Assembly: GCA_034433615.1 (NCBI GenBank)
Contig: DAOUAJ010000220.1
Span: forward strand, 1 to 27,693
DNA from: DAOUAJ01 sp034433615
GTDB lineage: Bacteria > Chloroflexota > Anaerolineae > DUEN01
Length of the DNA stretch: 27,693 bases
Direction of reading: 5' to 3'
The notes beneath the pieces are model-generated. The model did not search any database and was not told the DNA's origin. It saw only the letters and a program-made list of their open reading frames with translations. Shown in pieces: positions 1 through 7,252 of this stretch. Every line of letters starts with the position of its first letter. Positions within the stretch are counted from its first letter, which is position 1. A program made the position numbers and the translations under genes.

Positions 1-1953
1 AAAGTCCCCCTCGAAGTCGCCATTTTGAATGTACTCCTGGCACCAGGCCGTGGGGGTAGGTGTAGCCGTTGGCGTGGCTGTGGGTGTAGGACTGAGTGTG
101 GCTGTCGGTGTGCCCGTGGGTGTAGAGCTGGGCGTGGGCGTCAGAGTAGCCGTAGGCGTGTTTGTCGGCGTGGGACTGGGCATGGCTGTCGGCGTGACGG
201 TGGGCGTCTCCGTAGGGGTTGGCGTGAGAGTTACAGTCGGTGTAAGCGTGGGAGTAGGGGTAGCGGTCGGCGTCGGCGTAATCGTAGGAGTTGGCGTGAT
301 TGTAGCCGTCGGCTCCGGGCCGAAGCACACGTCCAGCGAGACGTCGTCCACGAACATGGCCGTCACCCCGTCAAGGCTATCGTTGTACGTCTCAAAACTG
401 ATGGTGATGCGCTGCCCACGATAGGCGCTCAGGTCGTACTCGGCAAAACGCCACTCCCGAGCGTTAGATTTCTCCCGCAGCAGCCAGTGGAGGCTGCCGT
501 TGGGGCGTATGACCAGTACATACTGGAGGTCCGCAGACGTCGGCGAGAAGAGAAGTTTACCCCCTTCCAACCGGGTGGGCAGTTCCGACTCCGGCACGAT
601 TTCCGTAGTGCCCAGCGCCACCTCTCCGCTCTGCGGGTAACGCCAGAAGCGCAGCTTCGCCGTGGCGGCATCAACCGGGATGGTGATGGTTTGCCATGCC
701 TCTGAGTAGCTGACCACGGCAGAGCCGGAGAGGATGCCGGTGCGCACGCTGCGCAGCCCACTGTGCGCCCGATCGCTGGAGTAGGCTGCCGGCCGACTCC
801 CCCCGAAGACCCAGCCGAAGTTGTACTCGGCACCGCCGTTCTGGAAGTATTCCCGGCAGCGATCGCTGTAGTGCCAGACGCCGGCGTCGTTAGCAACGTG
901 TACCGTGTCGAAGCCGGCCGTGGCCAGCAGGTCGTGGGCGGCCGCGTCGGCGGGCAGATCGGGCAGGGCCGCCCACGTCTGGCCGCCGTCCACCGAGCGA
1001 TAAACCCGGCGCGGCCCCAGGAAGTTGGTGCCCATATCGGCCACGTAAACTGTGCGATCGGTGGCGTAGCTGGGCGAGAAGGCCACGGGGCCGGGGAACG
1101 GCTCGTAGAAGCCGGGCAGGCCGAAGCCGGCGTAGGTCCACGTGCCGCCGCCATTGGTTGAGCGGAATACGCCGCTTTCCGGCACCTCACCCGAAGCCTC
1201 GATCTCACGGTAGGTGACGATGACCGTGCGGTCGTTGCGGTAGTTGGGCGAGACGGCTACGCCGTAGTTGGGGCCGTGGCTGCCGCTCAGCGCCGTCCAG
1301 TGCAACCCGCGATCGGTCGAACGATAGAGCGGGCCGAAGCCGGCCAGGAAGATCGTGCCGTCGCTGGCAAAGTTGGGCGAGATGGCGAAATCGGCGGCGA
1401 TGAATCCTGGATCAATCCCCGTGTTGCTCAGCGTCCAGTTGACGCCGCGGTCCGTGGAGCGATAGATCTGATTCGCGTCGCCGGCGGCGAAGAGGGTGCC
1501 ATCGCTCACGAAATGGGGGGAGATTTCCAGCGCGCGCAGGGCGGTGGTCGTCCATAAAGTGCTCCAATTGGCGCCGTTGTCGGTGGAGCGGTCGAGACGC
1601 GCCTCTGCAACGCGGTCTCGCTGCCAGGCGACGAACAGGGTGGGATCGACCGGGTAGCCAGGACTGACCACTAACCCCATGGGCTTCCAGTCGGTGCCGG
1701 GGGGCGTCTGGATCTGTGTCCAGTGGGCACCGCGATCGGTGGAGCGATAGACCCCCGTGGTCGTCGCTGCGAAGAGGGTGCCGTCCGTCTGATAACCGGG
1801 GCTGGCCGCCAGCCGCCAGGCAGCGCCGGGTGGGCCGCCATCCCACCAGTTATCCGTGGCCAACGGCTGCTGAGCTGGCGCAGCGATGGATTCTCCTGTG
1901 ATTATCAGCACCAGCAGGCTGACCAACGCGAGAAATACCAGTGTGCGCTTCAT
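1..1953 (-). CDS. Secreted Asp-box (BNR) repeat surface protein, 3' end beyond window
   Basis: An open frame of 651 codons starts at ATG 1953 and runs off the left edge without a stop. GGAGGG lies a few bases upstream of the ATG. The N-terminus is a signal peptide (MKRTLVFLALVSLLVLIITG). Then come at least six Asp-box motifs of the S-x-D-x-G-x-x-W type (for example YRSTDRGVNW and YRSVDGGQTW), typical of sialidase/BNR beta-propellers. A jelly-roll-like segment follows, opening with CREYFQNGGAE. After it comes a Thr-Pro linker of about 90 residues (plus-strand 40-321), and a second segment opens with WCQEYIQNGDFE at the window edge. Linkers like this are common in Chloroflexota exported proteins. 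It is probably extracellular and cell-surface associated; the substrate is unknown. No catalytic sialidase residues were identified, so an enzymatic role is not claimed. Confidence 0.85.
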   Translation of the reverse strand, partial: MKRTLVFLALVSLLVLIITGESIAAPAQQPLATDNWWDGGPPGAAWRLAASPGYQTDGTLFAATTTGVYRSTDRGAHWTQIQTPPGTDWKPMGLVVSPGYPVDPTLFVAWQRDRVAEARLDRSTDNGANWSTLWTTTALRALEISPHFVSDGTLFAAGDANQIYRSTDRGVNWTLSNTGIDPGFIAADFAISPNFASDGTIFLAGFGPLYRSTDRGLHWTALSGSHGPNYGVAVSPNYRNDRTVIVTYREIEASGEVPESGVFRSTNGGGTWTYAGFGLPGFYEPFPGPVAFSPSYATDRTVYVADMGTNFLGPRRVYRSVDGGQTWAALPDLPADAAAHDLLATAGFDTVHVANDAGVWHYSDRCREYFQNGGAEYNFGWVFGGSRPAAYSSDRAHSGLRSVRTGILSGSAVVSYSEAWQTITIPVDAATAKLRFWRYPQSGEVALGTTEIVPESELPTRLEGGKLLFSPTSADLQYVLVIRPNGSLHWLLREKSNAREWRFAEYDLSAYRGQRITISFETYNDSLDGVTAMFVDDVSLDVCFGPEPTATITPTPTITPTPTATPTPTLTPTVTLTPTPTETPTVTPTAMPSPTPTNTPTATLTPTPSSTPTGTPTATLSPTPTATPTATPTPTAWCQEYIQNGDFEGDF

Positions 1954-2225
1954 AATCCCTCCTTGACTTAATGTACGCTGAGAGTGTTCGGCAATTGCCT
2001 GGCAAGGCCCGCTCGGACATAGGTGCGAAGTTCCAAACCCGAAGGGTCTCCCTGGCCTGACCATCAGGACGAGCAGGCACATGAGACAGGCAAAGACCCC
2101 TCCGGTTTGGTCACCCCTCCGAAATATGATGACGCTCGCCGGGCCACACGGGCGCGCGTACACAGTATACACCATTTACCGGCTGATGGGCACGCGATTT
2201 GCCATACGGAGGGGGTGAAACGCGC

Positions 2226-2250
2226 GGATGCAGCCATCCTGGCTGCATCC
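2226..2250. repeat. Perfect 11-bp stem-loop
   Basis: GGATGCAGCCA (2226-2236) is followed, after a 3-base spacer, by its exact reverse complement (2240-2250). No T-run follows on either strand, so it is not a standard intrinsic terminator. It could be a processing or transcription-end structure downstream of the DUF4160/DUF2442 pair. Confidence 0.6.
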
Positions 2251-2293
2251 CAAGGCGCAGTAGACTGCCAATGATACGTTCTCCCCTGAAAAT

Positions 2294-2355
2294 GTAGGAC
2301 AAATTTGAAATTTGTCCTACGTTCACCAGCATTTTCATCCGGACGTTGGTGAACG
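2294..2355. repeat. 27-bp palindrome plus adjoining 9-bp inverted repeat
   Basis: GTAGGACAAATTT (2294-2306) and its exact complement (2308-2320) flank a single central G, giving a near-perfect 27-base palindrome. Immediately beside it, CGTTCACCA (2320-2328) pairs with TGGTGAACG (2347-2355). This looks like a dispersed intergenic palindromic (REP-like) element. It lies 20 bases downstream of the DUF2442 stop codon, so it could also end that transcript. Confidence 0.65.
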
Positions 2356-2374
2356 CAAGTTCATGAGGAATTAC

Positions 2375-2716
2375 TTAGCAGGTGGCGGTCGGCGCGTGCA
2401 TCTTACTGGGCGTCGGAGATTCTTCTGACACCTCCTCCACCGCCCACGGCGGGTTGCCGTCGTAGTAAAGCACATCCGGGTCAATGTCGGCGCCATTAGG
2501 CCAAGTTAACGTCTCCGAATCAGGATCCACATAGACGGACGCAAAGAGTTCGGGGCTACGTCGAATCGGCTCGAAGATGGGACCACGCAAGTAGGGATCG
2601 AGGTCAATGTCACGTTCAGTGCCATCGGTAAAGACCACATGAACGCGCAAGCCGTCCAGGGGTTTGACAGCGCGCACACACACGAGATCGGGATATCTGT
2701 CGTTTTGGATAAACAT
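2375..2716 (-). CDS. DUF2442 domain protein
   Basis: A 113-residue protein. The start is set at ATG 2716 because AAGGAGG lies six bases upstream; a longer frame from 2755 would overlap the end of the DUF4160 gene. The sequence shows the DUF2442 pattern: a VRAVKPLDGLRVHVVFTDG beta-hairpin, DIDLDPYLRGPIFEPIR, and an ending around LTWPNGADIDPDVLY. The family is small and of unknown biochemical role. It directly follows a DUF4160 gene with a 13-base gap, and the two families are often found next to each other. That pairing resembles toxin-antitoxin organisation, but no activity can be read from the sequence. Confidence 0.85.
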   Translation of the reverse strand: MFIQNDRYPDLVCVRAVKPLDGLRVHVVFTDGTERDIDLDPYLRGPIFEPIRRSPELFASVYVDPDSETLTWPNGADIDPDVLYYDGNPPWAVEEVSEESPTPSKMHAPTATC

Positions 2717-2729
2717 CGAGCCTCCTTGC

Positions 2730-2990
2730 CTATTCCAACCCATCAATCCATTCAAGAGTCTCTTGACGCCGCGCGCGTTCCCAATTTGCCATCAACTCCG
2801 CGCGATGAAGCTCCACCCATTCAACTGCCAGCCGGTACGCGCGGTTGGGCAACCGTCCGGCGATGACACTACCGTCTTGGATAGCGATCAACGCGCGATG
2901 TTCGGCATACCGGACGTGGAAATGAGGCACATGCTTGTCGTCATAATACATCCGAATGACAAGCCCGTAAAATCTGCTGATGACTGGCAT
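2730..2990 (-). CDS. DUF4160 domain protein
   Basis: An 86-residue protein starting at ATG 2990, with AAGGA upstream. It has the complete DUF4160 signature: PVISRFYGLVIRMYYDD, HVPHFHVRY, then a segment with GRLPNRAYRLAVEW, and a C-terminal helix. The conserved DDKHVPHFHV patch is rich in His and acidic residues. It is the first gene of a two-gene operon with DUF2442. Function is unknown; association with toxin-antitoxin-like loci is a family-level impression rather than something shown here. It could also be a small DNA- or RNA-binding accessory protein. Confidence 0.85.
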   Translation of the reverse strand: MPVISRFYGLVIRMYYDDKHVPHFHVRYAEHRALIAIQDGSVIAGRLPNRAYRLAVEWVELHRAELMANWERARRQETLEWIDGLE

Positions 2991-3014
2991 CGGGATTCGT
3001 CCTTCCCTGATGCT

Positions 3015-3043
3015 ATCATATCACGCGAGAGGATGGCGCGCAA
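3015..3043 (-). promoter_or_regulatory. Possible sigma-70 promoter for the DUF4160-DUF2442 pair
   Basis: On the minus strand, TTGCGC (3043-3038) and TATGAT (3020-3015) are separated by 17 bases and lie about 25 bases upstream of the DUF4160 start codon. The -10 box is good (5 of 6) and the -35 box is weak (3 of 6). Confidence 0.35.
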
Positions 3044-3061
3044 ACCGGCAGAACGCGAGAC

Positions 3062-3095
3062 AAAAAAGGCAGTCCAAACGGGGCTGTAAGTGCCT
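3062..3095 (-). terminator. Possible intrinsic terminator after the cytochrome operon
   Basis: On the minus strand, AGGCA (3095-3091) can pair with TGCCT (3071-3067), and the arm runs into a run of six T residues (3067-3062). An alternative pairing uses AGG/CCT plus CAG/CTG. The site lies about 75 bases downstream of the last cytochrome c stop codon. The stem is short, so this is tentative. Confidence 0.45.
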
Positions 3096-3167
3096 GTGGA
3101 GTAGGTTCTTCGTCACCAATCAGCGATAGACACCAGAGGGTTCGCGGATATATCAGGCAGGAAGAGG

Positions 3168-3995
3168 TCATCTTTGGCGTGAGAGTTGCGTCAGGCCGAC
3201 AGCAATGACCAGCGCCAACACGATAAAGCCGACCAGCAGCCCGATGGCCAGGCCCGTCCGCCCGACGATGGCAGGCACCGCGGCCGGTATCGCAGGGGTT
3301 TCGGCGAGCGGAGGCGACCAACTCAGAATAAACGCCACGACATCATTCACATCCTGATCCGACAAAGGGCCGCCCTTTTGTTGACTCCAGGCAGGCATGG
3401 GAGAGCCGGGGACGCCGTTCTCGATGGTTTCCCTGACGCGCAGATCCGGTCGAATGGAAGGCCAGGCTTTAGCCAGCGTGGCACCCACGCGCCCCTCGCC
3501 GTTAGGACCGTGGCAGACAGCGCAGTTCTGATCATAGACCACAGCGCCCCGGTTGGGGTCCCCCTGTACGCCCGGGACTGGGGTGATAGACGGACGGGGC
3601 GTTAAGGTCGGGCCGGGCGTCGGCAGGCGGGGCCCTCCTGTCTCCCAACTAAGGATATAGGCGACCAGGGCCTCAATCTCCTCATCCGATAGAGGCCCCC
3701 CCTTCCGCTGGCTCCAGGCCGGCATCGGAGAACTGGAAACGCCGTTTTCGATGGTGTCCTTGACCCGGAGATCAGGGCGAATCGAGGGCCAGTCCTTGGC
3801 CAAGGTGGCGCCTACACGCCCTTCGCCGTTTGGGCCATGGCAGACGGCGCAATTCTCGGCATAAAGCCGGGCACCCAGCTCCAGCTCATCCTGGGTAGGG
3901 CCTTGTGCCCGGGGCTGGACGCGTCCCCAGGCTAGAACCAGGAGCACGATCAACAAGGCCAACCCGATAGAGCGAAAGTGACCGAGGGATAGCAT
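3168..3995 (-). CDS. Membrane-anchored diheme cytochrome c
   Basis: A 275-residue protein with the start set at ATG 3995 (GAGG upstream); a GTG at 4010 in the same frame is possible. An N-terminal hydrophobic segment (residues 9-24) is a signal or anchor. Two class I cytochrome c domains follow, with heme sites CAVCH at about 49-53 and 158-162, each with a downstream MPAW that probably supplies the Met ligand. A Pro-Thr linker (about 124-145) separates them, and a C-terminal membrane helix (about 232-265) follows. The two domains are almost identical in protein sequence, which indicates recent internal duplication. It is the last gene of the Rieske/cytochrome b operon and probably takes electrons from that complex on the outer side of the membrane. 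No cytochrome c1-type gene is present. Confidence 0.9.
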   Translation of the reverse strand: MLSLGHFRSIGLALLIVLLVLAWGRVQPRAQGPTQDELELGARLYAENCAVCHGPNGEGRVGATLAKDWPSIRPDLRVKDTIENGVSSSPMPAWSQRKGGPLSDEEIEALVAYILSWETGGPRLPTPGPTLTPRPSITPVPGVQGDPNRGAVVYDQNCAVCHGPNGEGRVGATLAKAWPSIRPDLRVRETIENGVPGSPMPAWSQQKGGPLSDQDVNDVVAFILSWSPPLAETPAIPAAVPAIVGRTGLAIGLLVGFIVLALVIAVGLTQLSRQR

Positions 3996-4013
3996 GGGCG
4001 TCCTCACCACAAG

Positions 4014-4820
4014 CTACTTCTGGGCCAGCAAGAAGGCGATCAGGTCTTCCAGTTGCTGCTGGTTGAGGGTTTGGCCGAAGGTGGCGGGCATGATCGGCTG
4101 GTAACCTTCCACCACAAAAGCCTGCGGGTTCACGATAGATTCGCGCAGGTATTGTTCGGCCGACGAACCCGGCTGGCGCGTGGCAGCCACCTCTCCCACC
4201 TTCGTCAAATTGGGGCCTACCGCGCCGGTGCTGACCCCTTCGATGGTATGACAACCGCCACAACCACTCGTTAAGAAAACTTGACGGCCCCGGGCGACAG
4301 GGTCACCCTGTTCTTCTGCCGGGAGAGCGGGAGTGGGCACTCCTGCCAGCTCGACCTGGCCTAAAGCCGTAGGTTCAAAGTTCATGATAAAAGCGGCGAT
4401 GTCACGAATCTGATCATCGCGCAGCGGCCCGCCATATTGCTCAGACCAGGCCGGCATGGCCGGCTTACCACCGCCGACGTACTGATCAGGGCGAGTGGAA
4501 ATCAGCCGGCCGCCAGACACCGTAGAGATGATGTAATCCTCCAGGCCGCCACTCCACCCCACCTCTTTCAACCGCTCGGTAAAAAAGTGTCGGTCGTTGA
4601 GAGGGGGTGCCAGGCCGGGGACCCCTTCGGCTTTGAGGCCGTGGCAACCGCTGCAGTTGATCTCGAAAAGGCTGGCTCCTACTTCAATCGCTTCGGCCCG
4701 CTGTTCCTGAGCCAGGCGAGCCATACGGGATTCTTCGTTCAGGCCGACAACGATGAGAACAGCGGCAGTGAGCAAGACCAGAATCAGCCCGAAGAAAATC
4801 TCTATCTGGGTACGAGTCAT
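4014..4820 (-). CDS. Membrane-anchored diheme cytochrome c of the bc-type complex
   Basis: A 268-residue protein with a single N-terminal membrane segment (about 8-27) and two cytochrome c domains. Heme sites are CSGCH (56-60) and CGGCH (187-191). Candidate axial Met residues are in the MPAW motif near 122 and in PIMPATFG near the C-terminus. It lies between cytochrome b, 30 bases upstream, and the second diheme cytochrome, 18 bases downstream, so it should be co-transcribed with both. It probably substitutes for cytochrome c1 or f as the direct acceptor from the Rieske protein. The two domains are diverged from each other, unlike those of its neighbour. Confidence 0.9.
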   Translation of the reverse strand: MTRTQIEIFFGLILVLLTAAVLIVVGLNEESRMARLAQEQRAEAIEVGASLFEINCSGCHGLKAEGVPGLAPPLNDRHFFTERLKEVGWSGGLEDYIISTVSGGRLISTRPDQYVGGGKPAMPAWSEQYGGPLRDDQIRDIAAFIMNFEPTALGQVELAGVPTPALPAEEQGDPVARGRQVFLTSGCGGCHTIEGVSTGAVGPNLTKVGEVAATRQPGSSAEQYLRESIVNPQAFVVEGYQPIMPATFGQTLNQQQLEDLIAFLLAQK

Positions 4821-4850
4821 GACAGGATGTGGCCTCCTCTCGCGATCGGG

Positions 4851-6413
4851 CTACTCGCCGCGACGACGATCACTGTGTAGAAAGATGTGTTGTTCGTAGG
4901 TTTTCCGTTTCCCCGTCGCGAGATCAGTCCACACGATGCGAGGGGTGACCTTCCGCAGGTTGGCCTGCCAGTCTTCGATGACCATGACGGCCTGGACTTC
5001 AGGCAATTTGCCCCGATCAACCGCCTCGTTGACTCGCCTGCCAAACTCGGCAAAGACTCGACTCAACGCTGGCGGGAGGGCCTTGGGATCGGTCTTGTTG
5101 ACTTCGTAGACGCCCGGCTGGAGCTGGTCAAAGGGGATGGCACGCAGAGGACCTATCCCCTCCTCCGGGGCCAAATCCTGGATGATTCGGGTCGCAGCCG
5201 GAGTCTCGATGCCCCAGGCAGGTGTGCCCATATAACTCAGAACCAGCAAGGCAACCACTCCCGCCAAACCCAACGCGACAGCAAAGGGCCGCGCGCGAAG
5301 AGAGCGGCGTGGGTTGCGGTCAACATAAGGAACGGCGAAAAGCAGCGCAAAGATTAATGTAGGCACGATCACGCCCATGAGAGTCGGGTCACCCAGCTTA
5401 AGCAACCCCTGCAGCCACAGGAAATACCACGGAGCTTTCGTGTCCAAAGGGGTCTTCTGGGGATTGGCGTGGTGTTCCAGGGGCGCGTCATAAAAGAACG
5501 CCGTCCACATCACCAGGACGAAGATGCCCAGACAGGCCAGGAATACTTCATGAGTCAGCAGGTCCGGGATGAAATCAATACGTTGCGTGGCTTCCCTTTT
5601 CACCTCCGGGGGCGCGTTGCCCTCTTCGATGCGTGCCGGCAAGGAGATGCCGTGTTCTCGGGAAACTTTGTAATAGTGTATACTGATGAAGAGAATGGCT
5701 AACAGCGGGAGCAAGATGATGTGAAGCAGGTAGAAACGCAAAAGGCCACCTGCGCCGATGTCCGGCGCGCCACGCAGGAGCAGGTTAACTTCCGTTCCGA
5801 TTAACGGCGCCTTATCGGCCATTGAAGTGCCGATAGTGACCGCCCAGTAAGCCAACTGGTCCCACGGGAGCAGATAGCCACTGAAGCTGAGGAACAACGT
5901 GATCAGCAAAAGAACCACGCCCGTGAGCCAGGTGAAAGAGCGCTCCTTTTTGTACGAGCCGGTCAGATAAGTTCGCAGCATGTGCAGGAAGACGACGATG
6001 ACCATCGCCTCGGCGCCCAGCCGGTGCATGTCCCGCATCAGGCTCCCAAAGGGGACGCTGCTTTCCAGTGCCAGGATGGATTGATAGGCCTCTGCCGGCG
6101 AGGGGACGTAGTAGACCATCAAGATGAGGCCAGTGATGACCTCGATGATGAAAAAGAAGGCGGAGAGGTATCCCAAACGGAAGGTGTGAGTGAACCAGGT
6201 GCTCGCCTTCTGGTAATAACGGGGACGTATGTGAAAGAGAAAGCTGGTGGTATGTACCTTGTAGCGGGGATTAGGACGCTCGGTGGGCGCATCGCCCCGC
6301 AATACGGCACGTAATTCTTGTAACCCCAGCCCGGCGGTGATGATCCGTGTCCGCCGGTCTATCCACTCAACAGCCTTGGTTCGTAGGTTTTGTGGGTTGA
6401 GGATGTTAATCAT
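4851..6413 (-). CDS. Cytochrome b subunit of a Rieske/cytochrome b quinol-oxidising complex
   Basis: A 520-residue protein. ATG 6413 is chosen because AGAGAG lies upstream; a TTG at 6446 is the alternative. Heme b ligands are visible as two His pairs on helices: H130/H144 and H231/H246. The second pair is separated by 14 residues, the spacing of b6-type rather than mitochondrial-type cytochrome b. The N-terminal four-helix core carries SGYLLPWDQLAYWAV. The C-terminal half is fused in the same chain and has APWYFLWLQGLL, corresponding to the PEWY quinol-site motif but with Glu replaced. A soluble tail of about 110 residues follows the last helix. It transfers electrons from quinol to the Rieske protein and across the membrane. 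The gene lies 87 bases after the Rieske gene. Confidence 0.95.
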   Translation of the reverse strand: MINILNPQNLRTKAVEWIDRRTRIITAGLGLQELRAVLRGDAPTERPNPRYKVHTTSFLFHIRPRYYQKASTWFTHTFRLGYLSAFFFIIEVITGLILMVYYVPSPAEAYQSILALESSVPFGSLMRDMHRLGAEAMVIVVFLHMLRTYLTGSYKKERSFTWLTGVVLLLITLFLSFSGYLLPWDQLAYWAVTIGTSMADKAPLIGTEVNLLLRGAPDIGAGGLLRFYLLHIILLPLLAILFISIHYYKVSREHGISLPARIEEGNAPPEVKREATQRIDFIPDLLTHEVFLACLGIFVLVMWTAFFYDAPLEHHANPQKTPLDTKAPWYFLWLQGLLKLGDPTLMGVIVPTLIFALLFAVPYVDRNPRRSLRARPFAVALGLAGVVALLVLSYMGTPAWGIETPAATRIIQDLAPEEGIGPLRAIPFDQLQPGVYEVNKTDPKALPPALSRVFAEFGRRVNEAVDRGKLPEVQAVMVIEDWQANLRKVTPRIVWTDLATGKRKTYEQHIFLHSDRRRGE

Positions 6414-6500
6414 CGTTTGTCTCTCTTGAGTAGAATGTCTGACCAATTACCGGAAGGGATTATCCCTATTTGAAGGGTCAAACATGACTTGAAAGCCTGG

Positions 6501-7061
6501 TCACGCGTGACGCGCCCCAAGGATCTTGCGGCCAGTGTCCACTTTCACTGTGATGTTAGGATCATCAGAGACAGGTAGGGGGCCACCCGCTTGCGAGTCA
6601 GTCTCGGCTATTACCTGGCCATTGGCCGAGAGAACCTGGACGACAAAACGGTCCAGGGAACGCGGCGCCGGCCCCAGGATGTAAGTGCCATCGCGCTGAA
6701 ACTGAGAGCCGTGGCAGGGGCAGATGAACTTGCCCTCCTGGTCATTCCAGGTGTACAGGCAGCCCAGGTGGGTGCAGACCTTGTACAAGGCCAACACCCC
6801 CTGTTCGGTGCGGCTGAGCCAGAACCTGCCCTTGGGGTAATTGGCGGGTGGTGCGTTGACCGACGGCAGGTTTGATGCTGGCCCGATCGTGAATACGCCG
6901 CCGAATTCGCCCTCCCTGAAGCGGGGCATAGCGAAGAGGAAGCCAACGCCAGCGATGTCAACCAGCAAGATGCCTAATGAAGCTAACCAGGCGTAGTTCA
7001 GCAGCTCGCGTCGGGTCAACCTGGGTTGCTCTTCCAAAGTCAAGATCGTTGCCTCGGCCAT
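6501..7061 (-). CDS. Rieske iron-sulfur protein
   Basis: A 186-residue protein starting at ATG 7061, with GGAGGGG upstream. A twin-arginine-like start (LTRRELLNYAW) precedes a membrane segment (about 22-45). The Rieske [2Fe-2S] domain has CTHLGC (96-101) and CPCHGS (114-119). C96, H98, C114 and H117 are the expected cluster ligands, and C101 with C116 form the usual disulfide. It is the first gene of the operon with cytochrome b and two diheme cytochromes, and has a plausible promoter just upstream. It carries electrons from quinol to a c-type cytochrome on the outer membrane face. Confidence 0.96.
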   Translation of the reverse strand: MAEATILTLEEQPRLTRRELLNYAWLASLGILLVDIAGVGFLFAMPRFREGEFGGVFTIGPASNLPSVNAPPANYPKGRFWLSRTEQGVLALYKVCTHLGCLYTWNDQEGKFICPCHGSQFQRDGTYILGPAPRSLDRFVVQVLSANGQVIAETDSQAGGPLPVSDDPNITVKVDTGRKILGARHA

Positions 7062-7114
7062 GATCCCCTCCGAAATTCATCAAAATTAAATCTAATCTTT
7101 AAAAATGTGAGAGA

Positions 7115-7143
7115 AATATATCACACATGGACGAAAAAGGCAA
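7115..7143 (-). promoter_or_regulatory. Sigma-70-type promoter for the Rieske/cytochrome b operon
   Basis: On the minus strand, TTGCCT (7143-7138) and TATATT (7120-7115) are 17 bases apart in AT-rich DNA, about 55 bases upstream of the Rieske start codon. Both boxes are close to consensus. Confidence 0.55.
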
Positions 7144-7163
7144 AAATGAGGAACATTCGCAGG

Positions 7164-7196
7164 CTTCCGAGGTCTTACAAACTTGGGCTTCGGAAG
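7164..7196. repeat. Inverted repeat between hdrBC and the Rieske promoter
   Basis: CTTCCGA (7164-7170) and TCGGAAG (7190-7196) form a perfect 7-bp stem with a 19-base loop. It lies about 20 bases upstream of the proposed -35 box of the Rieske promoter. It may be a regulator site or the end of the hdrBC transcript. Confidence 0.4.
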
Positions 7197-7233
7197 TCTG
7201 GGTTGCAACGGAGAGAGGACGCATCCCAGCCCC

Positions 7234-7250
7234 GGCCGCGCAGAGCGGCC
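7234..7250 (-). terminator. GC-rich stem-loop right after hdrBC
   Basis: GGCCGC (7234-7239) and GCGGCC (7245-7250) form a 6-bp stem with a 5-base loop, two bases after the HdrC-HdrB stop codon. There is no T-run, so it may only stabilise the mRNA 3' end or cause pausing. Confidence 0.35.
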
Positions 7251-7252
7251 CC

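Larger units (their letters stand above)
1954..2374. other. Intergenic region with palindromic repeats, no gene seen
   Basis: These 421 bases separate the DUF2442 gene from the Asp-box protein gene, both on the minus strand. I see no convincing coding frame. The region holds a perfect 11-bp stem-loop (2226-2250) and a pair of inverted repeats (2294-2355), described separately. No good sigma-70 promoter was found for the surface protein gene. Confidence 0.6.

Noticed and set aside
25..424. Plus-strand Val-Gly-rich frames at the window start
   Set aside because: They are the antisense reading of the Thr-Pro linker codons; the repetitive VGVGVAVGV pattern has no biological support.
429..1208. 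Minus-strand frame of about 260 residues in the Asp-box gene region
   Set aside because: It is a shifted frame of the surface-protein gene; its Arg/Pro/Ser-rich sequence has no motif, while the other frame gives a signal peptide and six Asp-boxes.
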